The notes: a model not told the origin generated them from the letters alone. A stretch of 64,000 nucleotides of DNA from Bacteroidales bacterium UBA1189 (GCA_002309805.1 DBYJ01000026.1:70750-134749), one strand, 5' to 3'; counted from the stretch's first letter, positions 43,713 through 52,477 are shown. Translations and numbers: made by a program.

Positions 43713-44168
43713 TTATTTAAATAGGATGGCAATCTGCTCGAGGTAGCGGCGGTCGGTGTCGTCGAATGTGGCAAGAAACTCGCTGTCGATGTCAAGCACA
43801 ACCTTGACGTTTCCCGAATGATCAAACACAGGCACGACAATCTCGCTTCGGGAAGCCGAACTGCAAGCGATGTGACCAGGGAACAGCTCCACATCGGGTA
43901 CGACAATCGTCTCGCGCCGTTCACGTGCTGCACCACACACTCCCCTGCCCCTTCCAATACGGGTACAGGCAATGGGACCCTGAAATGGCCCAAGGACGAG
44001 GTCATCACCAACCACGCGATAAAACCCTGTCCACCAGAAATGAAATGTGTCGTGAATGAGTGCTGCCACATTGGCCATATTGGCTATCTCGTCAGGCTCG
44101 TTTTCAACAAGCGCACGTGCCTGCTCAACCAGCAAGGCATATCGTGATTCCTTTTCAGAGGGGGTCAT
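43713..44168 (-). CDS. msrC: Free methionine-(R)-sulfoxide reductase (GAF domain)
   Basis: A 151-residue cytoplasmic GAF-domain protein. Family motifs are HFWWTGFYRV, CTRIGRGRGVCGAA with two conserved Cys, and FPGHIACSSASRSEIVVPV with the third Cys. These three cysteines carry the disulfide-relay chemistry of fRMsr, which repairs free methionine-R-sulfoxide. The length is as expected for the family. It is oriented with obg, adk and hpt but separated by a small basic-protein gene. Confidence 0.85.
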   Translation of the reverse strand: MTPSEKESRYALLVEQARALVENEPDEIANMANVAALIHDTFHFWWTGFYRVVGDDLVLGPFQGPIACTRIGRGRGVCGAARERRETIVVPDVELFPGHIACSSASRSEIVVPVFDHSGNVKVVLDIDSEFLATFDDTDRRYLEQIAILFK

Positions 44169-44261
44169 ACTCTTCTCACTTTCTTTTTACTATACTAAAA
44201 ACTAAAACCTTTGGTTTGGAGGCATCACCATTCTTTCAAAGCTCTCCAGCCTGCTTATCAA

Positions 44262-44462
44262 TCATCCTTTCCTCTGCGAGGCACGGTTGGCACGACGGTG
44301 GCGGATGTCGGCCTTCTTCTTGGCGGCAGCACTAAAATGCTGCCCTGTAATATAGGCCTTCTTCTTTGCCTTCGTCTTCACCTTTTTCTGTTTGTCGTCC
44401 TTTGGTGCCGAAGAACCCGAGAAGCTAATGCCGTGCTCAAGGATTTTCTCGATGTCGTTCAT
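44262..44462 (-). CDS. Small Lys-rich basic protein
   Basis: A 66-residue protein starting MNDIEKILEHGISFSGSSAP and then very rich in Lys and Ala (KKVKTKAKKKAYITGQHFSA, AAKKKADIRHRRANRASQRK). No family is recognised. It starts 7 nt after the obg stop on the same strand, which favours a real gene co-transcribed with obg; the charge suggests nucleic-acid or ribosome contact, by inference only. Confidence 0.5.
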   Translation of the reverse strand: MNDIEKILEHGISFSGSSAPKDDKQKKVKTKAKKKAYITGQHFSAAAKKKADIRHRRANRASQRKG

Positions 44463-44468
44463 TGCGCG

Positions 44469-45635
44469 TTATTCATCAAATTCGTACTCGAAATCTTCTA
44501 GTTCCTCAATATCCTCATAGTCCTCCTCGTCGGGAAGAGCGGGGATGGCGAGGTCGTCTGAAGCATTAATCTCTTCCAACTCCTGCTCGGTCTTGGAGCG
44601 ATGTGCCAACTCCGAGCGACTATGTGCATCCAAGAGCGTAGAGGCGTTGAGCGCCTGCCACAGAATGTCCTTCAGCACGGTGATGCCCAAGCCCGTGACT
44701 GCCGAGATAAAAACATGGGGAATGTCGGGCGGCAATCCATCGTCTTCGAGCATACCTATGAGCTCCTCGTCCAGCAAATCGCTCTTCGTGATGGCCAGCA
44801 CACGCTGCTTGTCAAGCATCTCTGGATTGAAGTTTGCCAACTCGCCCAACAGCACGTCGTACTCGTGACGGATATTGTCTGTGTCCCCAGGTATCATGAA
44901 GAGCAACACGCTATTGCGCTCAATATGACGAAGGAAACGTAATCCAAGGCCACGTCCTTCTGAAGCTCCTTCGATGATGCCTGGAATGTCGGCCATCACA
45001 AAAGACTTACCGTCGCGATAGCTGACGATACCGAGATTAGGCTCAAGTGTCGTAAAGGGGTAGTTGGCAATCTTAGGCTTTGCTGCGCTGGTGGCTGCCA
45101 ATAAGGTAGACTTACCTGCATTAGGGAAACCTACAAGACCTACGTCAGCCAATAGTTTCAGTTCCAGAATGACAACCAGCTCTTGCATGGGCTCTCCGGG
45201 TTGGGCGAAACGGGGGGCCTGACGGGTAGGCGTACAGAAATTGAAATTACCCAATCCTCCACGTCCGCCTCGCAGCAAAATGACCTCCTGTCCGTGCTCA
45301 GTAATGTCGCAGAGGTATTCACCTGTCTCGGCATTATAGGCAACAGTACCGCATGGCACCTCGATTACCTTATCCTCTCCGTCGGAACCTGTCGATTTAT
45401 TGCGCGAGCCATTGCCTCCATTTCCGGCAAAGACATGACGGTCGTAACGAAGATGGAGCAACGTCCAATAATTGCGGTTGCCCCGCAGGATGACGTGTCC
45501 TCCCCTGCCCCCATTGCCCCCGTCAGGTCCTCCGTTGGGATTGTACTTGACACGACGCATGTGGGTAGAGCCTCTGCCGCCCTTACCTGAACGGCAGTAG
45601 ATCTTCACATAATCAACAAAATTGGTCTCGGGCAT
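44469..45635 (-). CDS. obg: Obg/CgtA ribosome-assembly GTPase
   Basis: A 388-residue Obg GTPase acting in late 50S ribosome assembly and stress control. The N-terminal glycine-rich Obg fold (about 1-158) shows NGGPDGGNGGRGGHV and FAGNGGNGSRNKSTGSDGED. The G domain (about 159-335) has G1 GFPNAGKS, G3 DIPGIIEGASEGRGLG and G4 TKSD. The acidic C-terminal tail (DEEDYEDIEELEDFEYEFDE) is typical of Bacteroidetes Obg. Start and adk stop are adjacent (45635/45636), so hpt-adk-obg forms a tight operon. Confidence 0.96.
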   Translation of the reverse strand: MPETNFVDYVKIYCRSGKGGRGSTHMRRVKYNPNGGPDGGNGGRGGHVILRGNRNYWTLLHLRYDRHVFAGNGGNGSRNKSTGSDGEDKVIEVPCGTVAYNAETGEYLCDITEHGQEVILLRGGRGGLGNFNFCTPTRQAPRFAQPGEPMQELVVILELKLLADVGLVGFPNAGKSTLLAATSAAKPKIANYPFTTLEPNLGIVSYRDGKSFVMADIPGIIEGASEGRGLGLRFLRHIERNSVLLFMIPGDTDNIRHEYDVLLGELANFNPEMLDKQRVLAITKSDLLDEELIGMLEDDGLPPDIPHVFISAVTGLGITVLKDILWQALNASTLLDAHSRSELAHRSKTEQELEEINASDDLAIPALPDEEDYEDIEELEDFEYEFDE

Positions 45636-46214
45636 TTAGAGAGTCTTAATGTACTCGGTAATGTTCTTTATCATGCCTTCAGGGCCGATTTCATCGGTAT
45701 AGGTGAATTCTTTCAAGAGTCCCTCCTTGCGGAAGAAGTCGGCCAACGGTTTCGTCTGGTTGTAATAGACGGCGAAACGCTTGCGGATGGTTTCCTCGTT
45801 GTCGTCTGCACGGCCCTCAATGGTAGCACGGCGCAGGAGACGGAACATCAGGATATCCTCACTTACCTCCAACGAAACGACGCATGCCAATTTCTCACCA
45901 CGCTCCTGGAGCATAGCCTTGAGTGCTTCGGCCTGAGCAATTGTACGGGGGAAACCATCGAGGATTACGCCCTTGCAGTCAGCAGGGAGGTTATCATAGA
46001 CGTTGGCAAGAATACCTATCATCAGGTCGTCGGGAATGAGCTGGCCATTGTCAATGAAACCTTTAGCCGTCTTGCCCAGTTCGGAACCATTCTTGATTTC
46101 AGCACGCAGGACGTCGCCCGTAGAGATGTGTTCAAGGTGGAATGTCTCTTTTATGCGGGCGCTATAGGTGCCCTTGCCGGAGCCTGGGGCTCCAAAAATA
46201 ACGATGTTAAGCAT
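45636..46214 (-). CDS. adk: Adenylate kinase
   Basis: A 192-residue adenylate kinase that interconverts ATP+AMP and 2 ADP in the cytoplasm. The P-loop GAPGSGKGT is at residues 8-16, the AMP-binding segment is HISTGDVLRAEI, the CORE motif is GVILDGFPRTIAQAEAL, and the short lid type (RRATIEGRADDNEETIRKR) lacks a zinc-finger LID, as in short-form enzymes. It lies 23 nt after hpt and directly abuts obg. Confidence 0.96.
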   Translation of the reverse strand: MLNIVIFGAPGSGKGTYSARIKETFHLEHISTGDVLRAEIKNGSELGKTAKGFIDNGQLIPDDLMIGILANVYDNLPADCKGVILDGFPRTIAQAEALKAMLQERGEKLACVVSLEVSEDILMFRLLRRATIEGRADDNEETIRKRFAVYYNQTKPLADFFRKEGLLKEFTYTDEIGPEGMIKNITEYIKTL

Positions 46215-46237
46215 AGTATTTGAATTTATTATCGTTT

Positions 46238-46777
46238 TTAATCATCAACCACAGTATAGATGTCACGTGAGTTGCGTCCCCAACCATCGTAGTCAAGGCC
46301 GTAGCCTACAATAAAATCATTGGGAATCTGAAGGGCAACATACTCCACGTCAAGGTCTGCTTTCAAATTCTCAGGCTTGAGCAAAAGAGTGCAGATGTGT
46401 ATTTCTGCCGGATTGCGCGTACCGAGGTTTTCCAGAAGCCGTTGCATGGTGAGACCACTATCAATAATGTCCTCTACAATTACAATACAACGCCCCGTCA
46501 CGTTCTCAGAAAGGCCGATGACCTCCTTGATAACCCCCGTTGAAAGGGTTCCTTCGTACGAAGCCAGCTTTACAAACGAGATTTGAGCCGGTATAGAAAT
46601 ATCACGGAACAAATCGGCGGCAAACATGAAGCTACCGTTCAACACACCGAGGAACAAGGGGTTCTTGCCCTCTAAATCCTGGCTGATTCGCTCAGCCAGT
46701 TTCTTCACTTCCCCCTGAATGTACGATTCAGGAATGGACACAGCAAACTTTTTGTCTTTGATTGTAATTTCCTTCAT
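46238..46777 (-). CDS. hpt: Hypoxanthine phosphoribosyltransferase
   Basis: A 179-residue purine-salvage enzyme that makes IMP (and possibly GMP) from base and PRPP. The PRPP-binding motif is IVIVEDIIDSGLTMQ, and the base-binding region is VGYGLDYDGWGRNSRDIY near the C-terminus. Length and order agree with bacterial HPRT. First gene of the hpt-adk-obg operon; a TAATTTTG promoter box lies at 46800-46807 on this strand. Confidence 0.93.
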   Translation of the reverse strand: MKEITIKDKKFAVSIPESYIQGEVKKLAERISQDLEGKNPLFLGVLNGSFMFAADLFRDISIPAQISFVKLASYEGTLSTGVIKEVIGLSENVTGRCIVIVEDIIDSGLTMQRLLENLGTRNPAEIHICTLLLKPENLKADLDVEYVALQIPNDFIVGYGLDYDGWGRNSRDIYTVVDD

Positions 46778-46799
46778 ACCGCTGAAAAGATTTTTCGGC

Positions 46800-46807
46800 C
46801 AAAATTA
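46800..46807 (-). promoter_or_regulatory. Promoter -7 box of hpt-adk-obg operon
   Basis: TAATTTTG on the minus strand (CAAAATTA at 46800-46807), 22 nt before the hpt start; the TAnnTTTG form is complete, the -33 box unclear. Confidence 0.4.
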
Positions 46808-46882
46808 ATTAAAAAATGCCAACAGACAATAGTATTTGGAGAATTATTTTTGAATACAAGAGTATTTTTGAGAAAAAAGACC

Positions 46883-46890
46883 TATTTTTG
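46883..46890 (+). promoter_or_regulatory. Promoter -7 box of DUF4831-like gene
   Basis: TATTTTTG at 46883-46890, preceded by two more copies at 46845-46852 and 46863-46870. The third copy is 27 nt before the ATG at 46918 and supports that start over Met 46816. Confidence 0.4.
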
Positions 46891-46917
46891 CAGCAAAAAC
46901 AGAAAAAGAAACGGAAA

Positions 46918-48096
46918 ATGAAACACACAACCTCCATACATGCCCTATTTCTTACGTTGGTTTTCGGGCTGCTCTCATTCCTTCCGTCCTTTGCCCAAAC
47001 CATCGTCAAAAACTATGAGCCAGGTGTCAGCAAGGACGGGATTGTCTATTTCCTTCCCAAGACTGCCATTGATGTCACGCTCACCGCGGCCAAGATTTCC
47101 TATATGCCTGGCGAGCTTTGCTCGTATGCCGATCGCTATATGCGCCTTACAGACGTTTCCGATAAGGAGGATGTCCACTACGAACTGCTTTCTGCTAGTG
47201 TTGCATACCGTGCCCTTGCCGATGAGACGAAATGCTACCATATAGCCTTTAACAACAACTCTATTGCCCCACAAGTAGCTCTTTCTGAAGAAGGTACCTT
47301 GCTCTCCATCTGTGCTGGCGAGCTGTTCGCCATGTCTTCAGAGGAAGTCAACACACCAACGACGGAGGCCAGATGGGAGGTCAAAGATGCGCGAGCGTAT
47401 ATGACAGAGGAAATGCTAATGGCGACGTCTAAGGCTAAACTTGCCGAATTAGTTGCCCGCGAGATCTATGAGATTCGCGAAAGCAAAAACAGCCTCATGC
47501 GGGGCGAGAGTGACTACATGCCTTCGGACGGAGAGGGCTTAAAACTGATGATAGAGAATCTTCAGAATCAAGAAGATGCCTTGCTGAAACTCTTTACTGG
47601 AGCTACCACCCGAGAAATTACATCCAAGACATTTTCCTATCTCCCTGAAGGAAATACCACAAAGCACATTGCTGCCCGTTTCTCGCGTAAGCTGGGTATC
47701 CTTGATGCTGACGATATGGCTGGCGCTCCCATTTATTTGGACGTCAAAAACCTTAATCCTAATGCCGATCCTACAACAGGATTGACCCCTACCGTTCAAA
47801 AGAAACAGTTAACCTTAACTGTCAGAAAGAACAAAAAGAACCCCACGAAGGATAATCCTAATGATAGTACCAATACAAAAGGAAAGGTAAACTATTACGA
47901 CGGAATCGTCTATAATCTCCCTGCTAAAGCCAATGTGCGGGTCTATACGCCAAACAACGTGTATGTCGATGAAACGGCTTCTATTCCTCAGTTTGGCACT
48001 ACCGAAACACTCTCAGCCAAGCTTTTCGGAAAGAAAGCCACCACAAAGGTTCAGCTCAATCCCATTACTGGTGCTTTGTTGAGAATCAAGGAATAA
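46918..48096 (+). CDS. Secreted DUF4831-like protein
   Basis: A 392-residue protein with signal peptide MKHTTSIHALFLTLVFGLLS ending PSFAQ. It reads as a DUF4831 family member: GIVYFLPKTAIDVTLTAAK near the N-terminus, YHIAFNNNSIAPQVALSEEG, then a helical stretch with EEMLMATSKAKLAELVAREI, and C-terminal strands (GIVYNLPAKANVRVY, KVQLNPITGALLRI). The family is common in Bacteroidetes and has no known function; envelope location is likely. The internal echo of GIVYFLPKT and GIVYNLPAK suggests two related beta domains. A terminator follows at 48136. Confidence 0.7.
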   Translation: MKHTTSIHALFLTLVFGLLSFLPSFAQTIVKNYEPGVSKDGIVYFLPKTAIDVTLTAAKISYMPGELCSYADRYMRLTDVSDKEDVHYELLSASVAYRALADETKCYHIAFNNNSIAPQVALSEEGTLLSICAGELFAMSSEEVNTPTTEARWEVKDARAYMTEEMLMATSKAKLAELVAREIYEIRESKNSLMRGESDYMPSDGEGLKLMIENLQNQEDALLKLFTGATTREITSKTFSYLPEGNTTKHIAARFSRKLGILDADDMAGAPIYLDVKNLNPNADPTTGLTPTVQKKQLTLTVRKNKKNPTKDNPNDSTNTKGKVNYYDGIVYNLPAKANVRVYTPNNVYVDETASIPQFGTTETLSAKLFGKKATTKVQLNPITGALLRIKE

Positions 48097-48135
48097 AGCA
48101 AAGAAAAGGGAAAGGATAATCTGTACAATTACACG

Positions 48136-48166
48136 TCTGCCCCACAACTTTTTGGGGCAGATTTCG
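48136..48166. terminator. Terminator between convergent genes
   Basis: TCTGCCCCA (48136-48144) pairs with TGGGGCAGA (48153-48161), followed by TTTCGTTT. It separates the DUF4831-like gene from the convergent XRE gene. Confidence 0.75.
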
Positions 48167-48184
48167 TTTAATAGAGTTTAATTG

Positions 48185-48652
48185 CTATTTGGGACTACAA
48201 TGGAAGTTCTCGTAGGTTCCGTCGTCATAGAAGACCTTTATTTCTACTATTTTCCTTGCAGGCTTTTCAATGATAGGAACAGATTGGTAAACAGCATCTT
48301 CATGAGGAAAAACAGGTGTTTTTTCCTCTCTCTCCTTCGAAAAATCTGCGTCATCCTCCCCGTCGGTTATTTTTTTTACATTCTCATCACCAAATAAGCT
48401 CCCCATTTCCGAAGATTGTTTCGGTAAAGAGGCTGCATCCTGTTTCAGATAGTCGCCTTCTTGATCCAATAACCATTGTAAACTGATATGAGGAAAGGAA
48501 TGGTGGATTTTCTTTAACATCTCCATGCTAACCCGATTGCGACCTGACTGCAAATGGGAGATCATAGCACGCTGCACTCCCAATCGCTCTGCTAACTGCG
48601 AAGCGCTCAAGCCTTCGTTTTCCAAGATGACACTAATTTGCTCGTTATCCAT
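48185..48652 (-). CDS. XRE-family helix-turn-helix regulator
   Basis: A 155-residue DNA-binding protein. An HTH_3 domain occupies residues 3-60: ISVILENEGLSASQLAERLG, VQRAMISHLQSGRNRVSMEM, then FPHISLQWLLDQEGDYL. The C-terminal 70 residues are acidic and end IVEIKVFYDDGTYENF, a short beta module of unknown ligand. The start at 48652 is chosen over Met 48667 because the promoter at 48681-48712 puts transcription only a few nt before 48667. TTTGTAAAC-like words around the promoter may be its own operators. Targets unknown. Confidence 0.8.
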   Translation of the reverse strand: MDNEQISVILENEGLSASQLAERLGVQRAMISHLQSGRNRVSMEMLKKIHHSFPHISLQWLLDQEGDYLKQDAASLPKQSSEMGSLFGDENVKKITDGEDDADFSKEREEKTPVFPHEDAVYQSVPIIEKPARKIVEIKVFYDDGTYENFHCSPK

Positions 48653-48680
48653 CGTAAAAATAGGCATTTTTTTCTGGTTG

Positions 48681-48712
48681 CAAAGGTAAACAGTAAAATT
48701 TACAAAAGCAAA
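48681..48712 (-). promoter_or_regulatory. Promoter of XRE gene with possible operators
   Basis: On the minus strand TTTG (CAAA at 48709-48712), 20 nt, then TACCTTTG (CAAAGGTA at 48681-48688). Around it GTAAA/TTTAC words (48686-48702) and the near-palindrome TTTGTAAACAAA (about 48730-48741) could be operator sites. Confidence 0.6.
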
Positions 48713-48741
48713 CAAAAATGCAAAAACTTTTTGTAAACAAA

Positions 48742-49442
48742 TTTGGTTTCCAGATTATCCATTTTGTAAACTACCGATAGGCCAATAATAAAGATTAATC
48801 CTGTTTTATGTTAGAAACTACTTTTGATTTTTGTTATTATTTACTGAAGATTAAGCAGTAAATTATGTATGATTGCGCAAAACAGACGAACAAAAAAGCG
48901 TTATACAAAAAGAATACTATTTGCTTAAAACTAAGTTAAGCTTCAATGAACTAAAACCACTGAAAAACTATCAAGTAAGGGTTCAAATCAAATTTTATAA
49001 TAGTTACGCTACCGAAATGTATCCCCAATAAACAAATGACAACAAGCACGTATCATTCCTCATTTCTCGATTTGTTATTAGTTTAATGGGGAAAATTGAA
49101 CAAATAGCAATGGTATACTTTCTTGATAGATTTGTTTAATTAATGGAAAACTTGGCTCCTAATTGTTGTTTAGTATATCTAAACACCCTTTTTCGCTTGA
49201 TTCGTTCTTTCTCAAAAAACGTCAAAATTCAGCGAGAATCGAAAAATCCCTCATTCTCCTCCGAAAAAACAAAAAGAATCGATTCTCAGAGAGCCAAAAA
49301 TCGTCTAACTCGCAAAAAGTATAGCACTTATCCCCTATTTTCCCCTTTTCAACCTTTCATGAACTAGAAAAAAGGAGCATCCGCCTCTTCCCTTTCTCAT
49401 TAAAAAGCTTGGTGAAGGTCCTTGGCGAAAATAATACGAAGA
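48742..49442. other. AT-rich non-coding stretch
   Basis: About 700 bp with no gene I can support. One 74-codon frame (49143-49367) has biased, repeated composition (Lys, Ser, Arg) and no start signal. No tRNA fold was found. Confidence 0.4.
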
Positions 49443-49774
49443 GTGACGGGTTGTGAAACGTCAATTACACGTACAAAGTGGCGTTTGCTGGGCGGTTTTC
49501 TTTTTGACCCGTCACCACAAATTGAAAAATGAAAGATGGGGAATACTGTAAGCAGATTCTGACACATACGATGTCTGACTCTGCGAGAATAGAGTTTGAT
49601 TCTATTTCGACAGCGTTTGATTCTGAGCGCGTAGAATCAAACGTCGTGGAAACAACGTTTGATAATAATCGAAAGCGACAAACATAAAAAAGGCCAAAGT
49701 CGTGACGGGTTGAAAAGAAAACCGCCCAGCAGCTGGGAGTTTGTTATAGGAAAAGTGGGTATGCAACCCGTCAC
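49443..49774. repeat. Two inverted 73-bp copies bounded by GTGACGGGTT, enclosing a 21-bp array
   Basis: GTGACGGGTT at 49443 and GACCCGTCAC ending 49515 bound a 73-bp segment. A second segment of exactly 73 bp runs from GTGACGGGTT at 49702 to AACCCGTCAC ending 49774. The second copy is in inverted orientation: GGGCGGTTTTCTTTT at 49490-49504 matches the complement at 49714-49728. Between them lies the 21-bp array at 49573-49670. Outer ends are mutually inverted, as in a small mobile element, but no target duplication is clear. Confidence 0.65.
49573..49670. repeat. 21-bp heterogeneous tandem array J
   Basis: GTCTGACTCT at 49573, GTTTGATTCT at 49594, GTTTGATTCT at 49615, an inverted ATCAAACG at 49636 and GTTTGATAAT at 49657 keep exact 21-bp phase. 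The core matches arrays at 24111 and 39733. The inverted unit can pair with either neighbour. Confidence 0.75.
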
Positions 49775-49882
49775 TATCAGGGGGAAAGGAAGAGTGAACA
49801 CTTGCACCTTACAAAATGAAAGGAATAAAAAGCGAAGCCATGTGGCCTCGCTAATTCTGTAAGATAAATTGGAATTTAGCGT

Positions 49883-50521
49883 CTAATCAAAGTCTGCCAC
49901 AGTTCTCTCCTTGTCCCAAACTATCTCTTGACCGACTGACTCGCTGCTGGTCTTTAGGTAGTCTTGAATGGGTGATAATCCTACGGTGCTTCTCAGACTG
50001 TCAAGAGCGGCGGGATTATCCACCGGCCAGAGACATAACTGCATGGCAACTTCATTATCCACAATCATTGCCGCCATCTTAATCTGGGTTCCATAAACCT
50101 GCGGCTTACCCTCTTCCATCAGAACTCTGTCATTAAGAATAGCATAGTCCGTTTTATCCAAGACACCCTCTTCGGCTTTTTCCTTTACAAGTTCAAGGTA
50201 CTTGCTCCTGTTGGCGAGGTCGGAATGGTCAATAACAATCCAGATGGCCCGATTCGCTTTATAAGATAGATGTGATGGCCAACCCTCTTTGTCCAGAATG
50301 CCAAACACAATCGCTTGATTCAAAGAATCCACCCGTTCCATCTCTGTTGAATACTCCACAATCTGGTCGGCCGTTAGGGATGACATCTCTTTTGTCCACT
50401 CACGTACAGCCTGGTCGTTATTGTACACTTCTTCCAAGATTCGGTTATACTGATTGCAACTGGCAAAAGCAGCTATGATGAGAATAAGAAAAACCCTACT
50501 GTATCTAAGCATTGTTCCCAT
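49883..50521 (-). CDS. Lipoprotein, DUF6624-like
   Basis: A 212-residue lipoprotein with a signal peptide ending AAFASC (Cys at residue 22). The mature part has MSSLTADQIVEYSTEMERVD, ILDKEGWPSHLSYKANRAIW, and IVIDHSDLANRSKYLELVKE, followed by DYAILNDRVLMEEGKPQVYG. This pattern (GWP, H, LxDR, GxxQxYGTQ) is that of DUF6624 proteins, which have no established function. Met at 50512 is an alternative start. It is 63 nt downstream of holA on the same strand, perhaps co-transcribed. Confidence 0.7.
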   Translation of the reverse strand: MGTMLRYSRVFLILIIAAFASCNQYNRILEEVYNNDQAVREWTKEMSSLTADQIVEYSTEMERVDSLNQAIVFGILDKEGWPSHLSYKANRAIWIVIDHSDLANRSKYLELVKEKAEEGVLDKTDYAILNDRVLMEEGKPQVYGTQIKMAAMIVDNEVAMQLCLWPVDNPAALDSLRSTVGLSPIQDYLKTSSESVGQEIVWDKERTVADFD

Positions 50522-50584
50522 TTGCTATCGTTATAATCTATTTAAAATAAGGCCGGTAGTGCGTCTTTAAGGAACGGGTGAGAA

Positions 50585-51604
50585 CTAATGAAGAATAAAA
50601 TAGACAAGTTCGCGGAGGAGGCCATTCGTGGTATTGGCTGTCGCCCCTATTCCCTTGCTCATGGCATCGTAGCGGCGCAAAGCCGTAACGATTTCCATGA
50701 CTTTCGTTGCGGTATAATTGCGCATACCATAGATATAATCGCCCGTTCCCCAGGTAGATTTTAAGCCGAGATACGAGGCTACGCCCTGAGCCGTTCGCTG
50801 AGGGGCATAATAGGAAAGCATCAGATTGGAGAAATAGCTGAACAACAAGGGCAGAATAACCTGCATGGGGAAAGTCTTTGGATTGTCCTCCATGTACTTA
50901 GTAATGCGTCCAGCCTTCTCAATATCCCTGGCAATGAGGGCATTCTTGAGTTCAAAGACGTTATATTCCTTGCTGATACCTGTATAAGCCTCCACCATAT
51001 CCGGCGTAATGACGTTACCGTCAGGCGCCATATTGATATAGAGCTTCTCCAACTCGCTCGTCAGGCGGTTCAGGTCTGAGCCGATGCTCTCGATGAGCAT
51101 CATGGTAGCCTTTTCATCAATCGTGAGCTGATGGGCTTTTACATGATTGGTGATGAAGTAAGGCAGCAAATCCTCCCCCAGCTTCTTTGACTCAAAAACG
51201 ACTCCTCCTGCCCGCTCGATGTCACCTGCTGTCTTCTTGCGCTTGTCAAGACTACCATTCTTATGGCAGAAAACCAACACCGTAGAGGGCTGAGGCTTCT
51301 GGAGATAGAAACTGAGCGAATCAATCTCCCCCTTAAGATTCTGCGCCTCCTTGACGATGATAACCTGTCGCTCAGCCATCATCGGATAGCGTTTGGCAAG
51401 CGAGAGGATATTGCCGAGATTCGTATCTTGTGCATAGACAATGGTTTGGTTGAACTCCCGCTCGCTCTCTGTCAGGACGTCTGTGGCAAAATGGGCAGCA
51501 AGTTGGTCAATATAGTACGGCTCGTCGCCCATCAGGTAATAGACAGGACGGAGGTTCTTATTGGCTATCTCCTGGAGGATATTCTCGTACGTTGTCGCAG
51601 CCAT
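50585..51604 (-). CDS. holA: DNA polymerase III delta subunit
   Basis: A 339-residue clamp-loader subunit. The N-terminal domain has the degenerate AAA+ fold (RPVYYLMGDEPYYIDQLAAH, MMAERQVIIVKEAQNL), followed by LVFCHKNGSLDKRKK and the C-terminal helical collar (TNGLLRELVYFIL). HolA opens the sliding clamp for loading. The length matches the family. It lies 21 nt after amn. Confidence 0.9.
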   Translation of the reverse strand: MAATTYENILQEIANKNLRPVYYLMGDEPYYIDQLAAHFATDVLTESEREFNQTIVYAQDTNLGNILSLAKRYPMMAERQVIIVKEAQNLKGEIDSLSFYLQKPQPSTVLVFCHKNGSLDKRKKTAGDIERAGGVVFESKKLGEDLLPYFITNHVKAHQLTIDEKATMMLIESIGSDLNRLTSELEKLYINMAPDGNVITPDMVEAYTGISKEYNVFELKNALIARDIEKAGRITKYMEDNPKTFPMQVILPLLFSYFSNLMLSYYAPQRTAQGVASYLGLKSTWGTGDYIYGMRNYTATKVMEIVTALRRYDAMSKGIGATANTTNGLLRELVYFILH

Positions 51605-51625
51605 ATTCGCAAAGAACTCAAAGGA

Positions 51626-52402
51626 TTACCAGTCGAACTTCAGGTGTTTGACAGTCTTCTTCTCATCAATAATCATGCGAAGCGAACGGACGCCCGTCAT
51701 CAGGTGATCCTCCACGAAATTCTTCGTCACGTGCGAATCGCTCTGCTCCGTCTTGACGCCCTCAGGTATCATCGGCTGGTCAGAAATGAGCAGCAGCGCC
51801 CCCGTGGGAATGTGGTTGGCAAAGCCGCAGCTGAAGAGCGTCGCCGTCTCCATATCAACCGCCATAGCTCGCGTCGTACGCAAGTATTCCTTGAACTTCT
51901 CATCGTGCTCCCAAACGCGTCGGTTGGTGGTGTAGACCGTTCCCGTCCAATAGTCGTGTGCCCCGTCGCGAATAGCCGAAGAGACAGCACGTTGGAGCAT
52001 GAATGCCGGCAAGGCGGGCACCTCGGGCGGATAGTAGTCGTTGGACGTACCCTCGCCTCGGATGGCTGCGATGGGCAGGATGTAGTCGCCCACAGCCGTC
52101 TTGTTGGTGATTCCTCCGCACTTGCCCAGGAACAGCACAGCCTTCGGACGTATGGCTCCAAGGAGATCCATGATGATGGCAGCATTAGGGCTTCCCATGC
52201 CGAAATTGATGATGGTTATCCCCTCGGCAGAGGCAGATATCATATTGGCGTCGCGCCCTCGAACCTCCACGCCGTACTTCTCAGCAAAAAGCTCAACGTA
52301 GTTGGAAAAATTGGTAAGGAGGATGAAGTCGTCGAACTCATCCAACCGCCTTTTCGTATAGCGTGGAAGCCAGTTTTCCACAATTTCCTGCTTTGTTTTC
52401 AT
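51626..52402 (-). CDS. amn: AMP nucleosidase
   Basis: A 258-residue nucleoside-phosphorylase-superfamily enzyme that splits AMP to adenine and ribose-5-phosphate. Motifs are GITIINFGMGSPNAAIIMDL, VLFLGKCGGITNKTAVGDYI, and MAVDMETATLFSCGFANHIP with the substrate-binding Glu. It lacks the N-terminal regulatory domain of E. coli Amn (about 480 residues) and has the short form usual in Bacteroidetes. A full promoter lies at 52447-52477. Confidence 0.88.
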   Translation of the reverse strand: MKTKQEIVENWLPRYTKRRLDEFDDFILLTNFSNYVELFAEKYGVEVRGRDANMISASAEGITIINFGMGSPNAAIIMDLLGAIRPKAVLFLGKCGGITNKTAVGDYILPIAAIRGEGTSNDYYPPEVPALPAFMLQRAVSSAIRDGAHDYWTGTVYTTNRRVWEHDEKFKEYLRTTRAMAVDMETATLFSCGFANHIPTGALLLISDQPMIPEGVKTEQSDSHVTKNFVEDHLMTGVRSLRMIIDEKKTVKHLKFDW

Positions 52403-52446
52403 AACTTATCTGTTTTTTTCCTAAATTTGCACGCGGAATCATTTGG

Positions 52447-52477
52447 CAAAGATAGTGCAAGTCGAGCAAAAAGCAAA
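52447..52477 (-). promoter_or_regulatory. Promoter of amn-holA unit
   Basis: Minus strand TTTG (CAAA at 52474-52477), 19 nt, TATCTTTG (CAAAGATA at 52447-52454): a full consensus about 45 nt before the amn start. Confidence 0.65.

Noticed and set aside
48978..49000. tRNA T-loop-like GTTCAAATC
   Set aside because: The flanking bases do not form a T stem and no acceptor or anticodon arm is present.
49143..49367. 74-codon plus-strand protein
   Set aside because: Biased composition, no upstream signals, and lies in non-coding AT-rich DNA.
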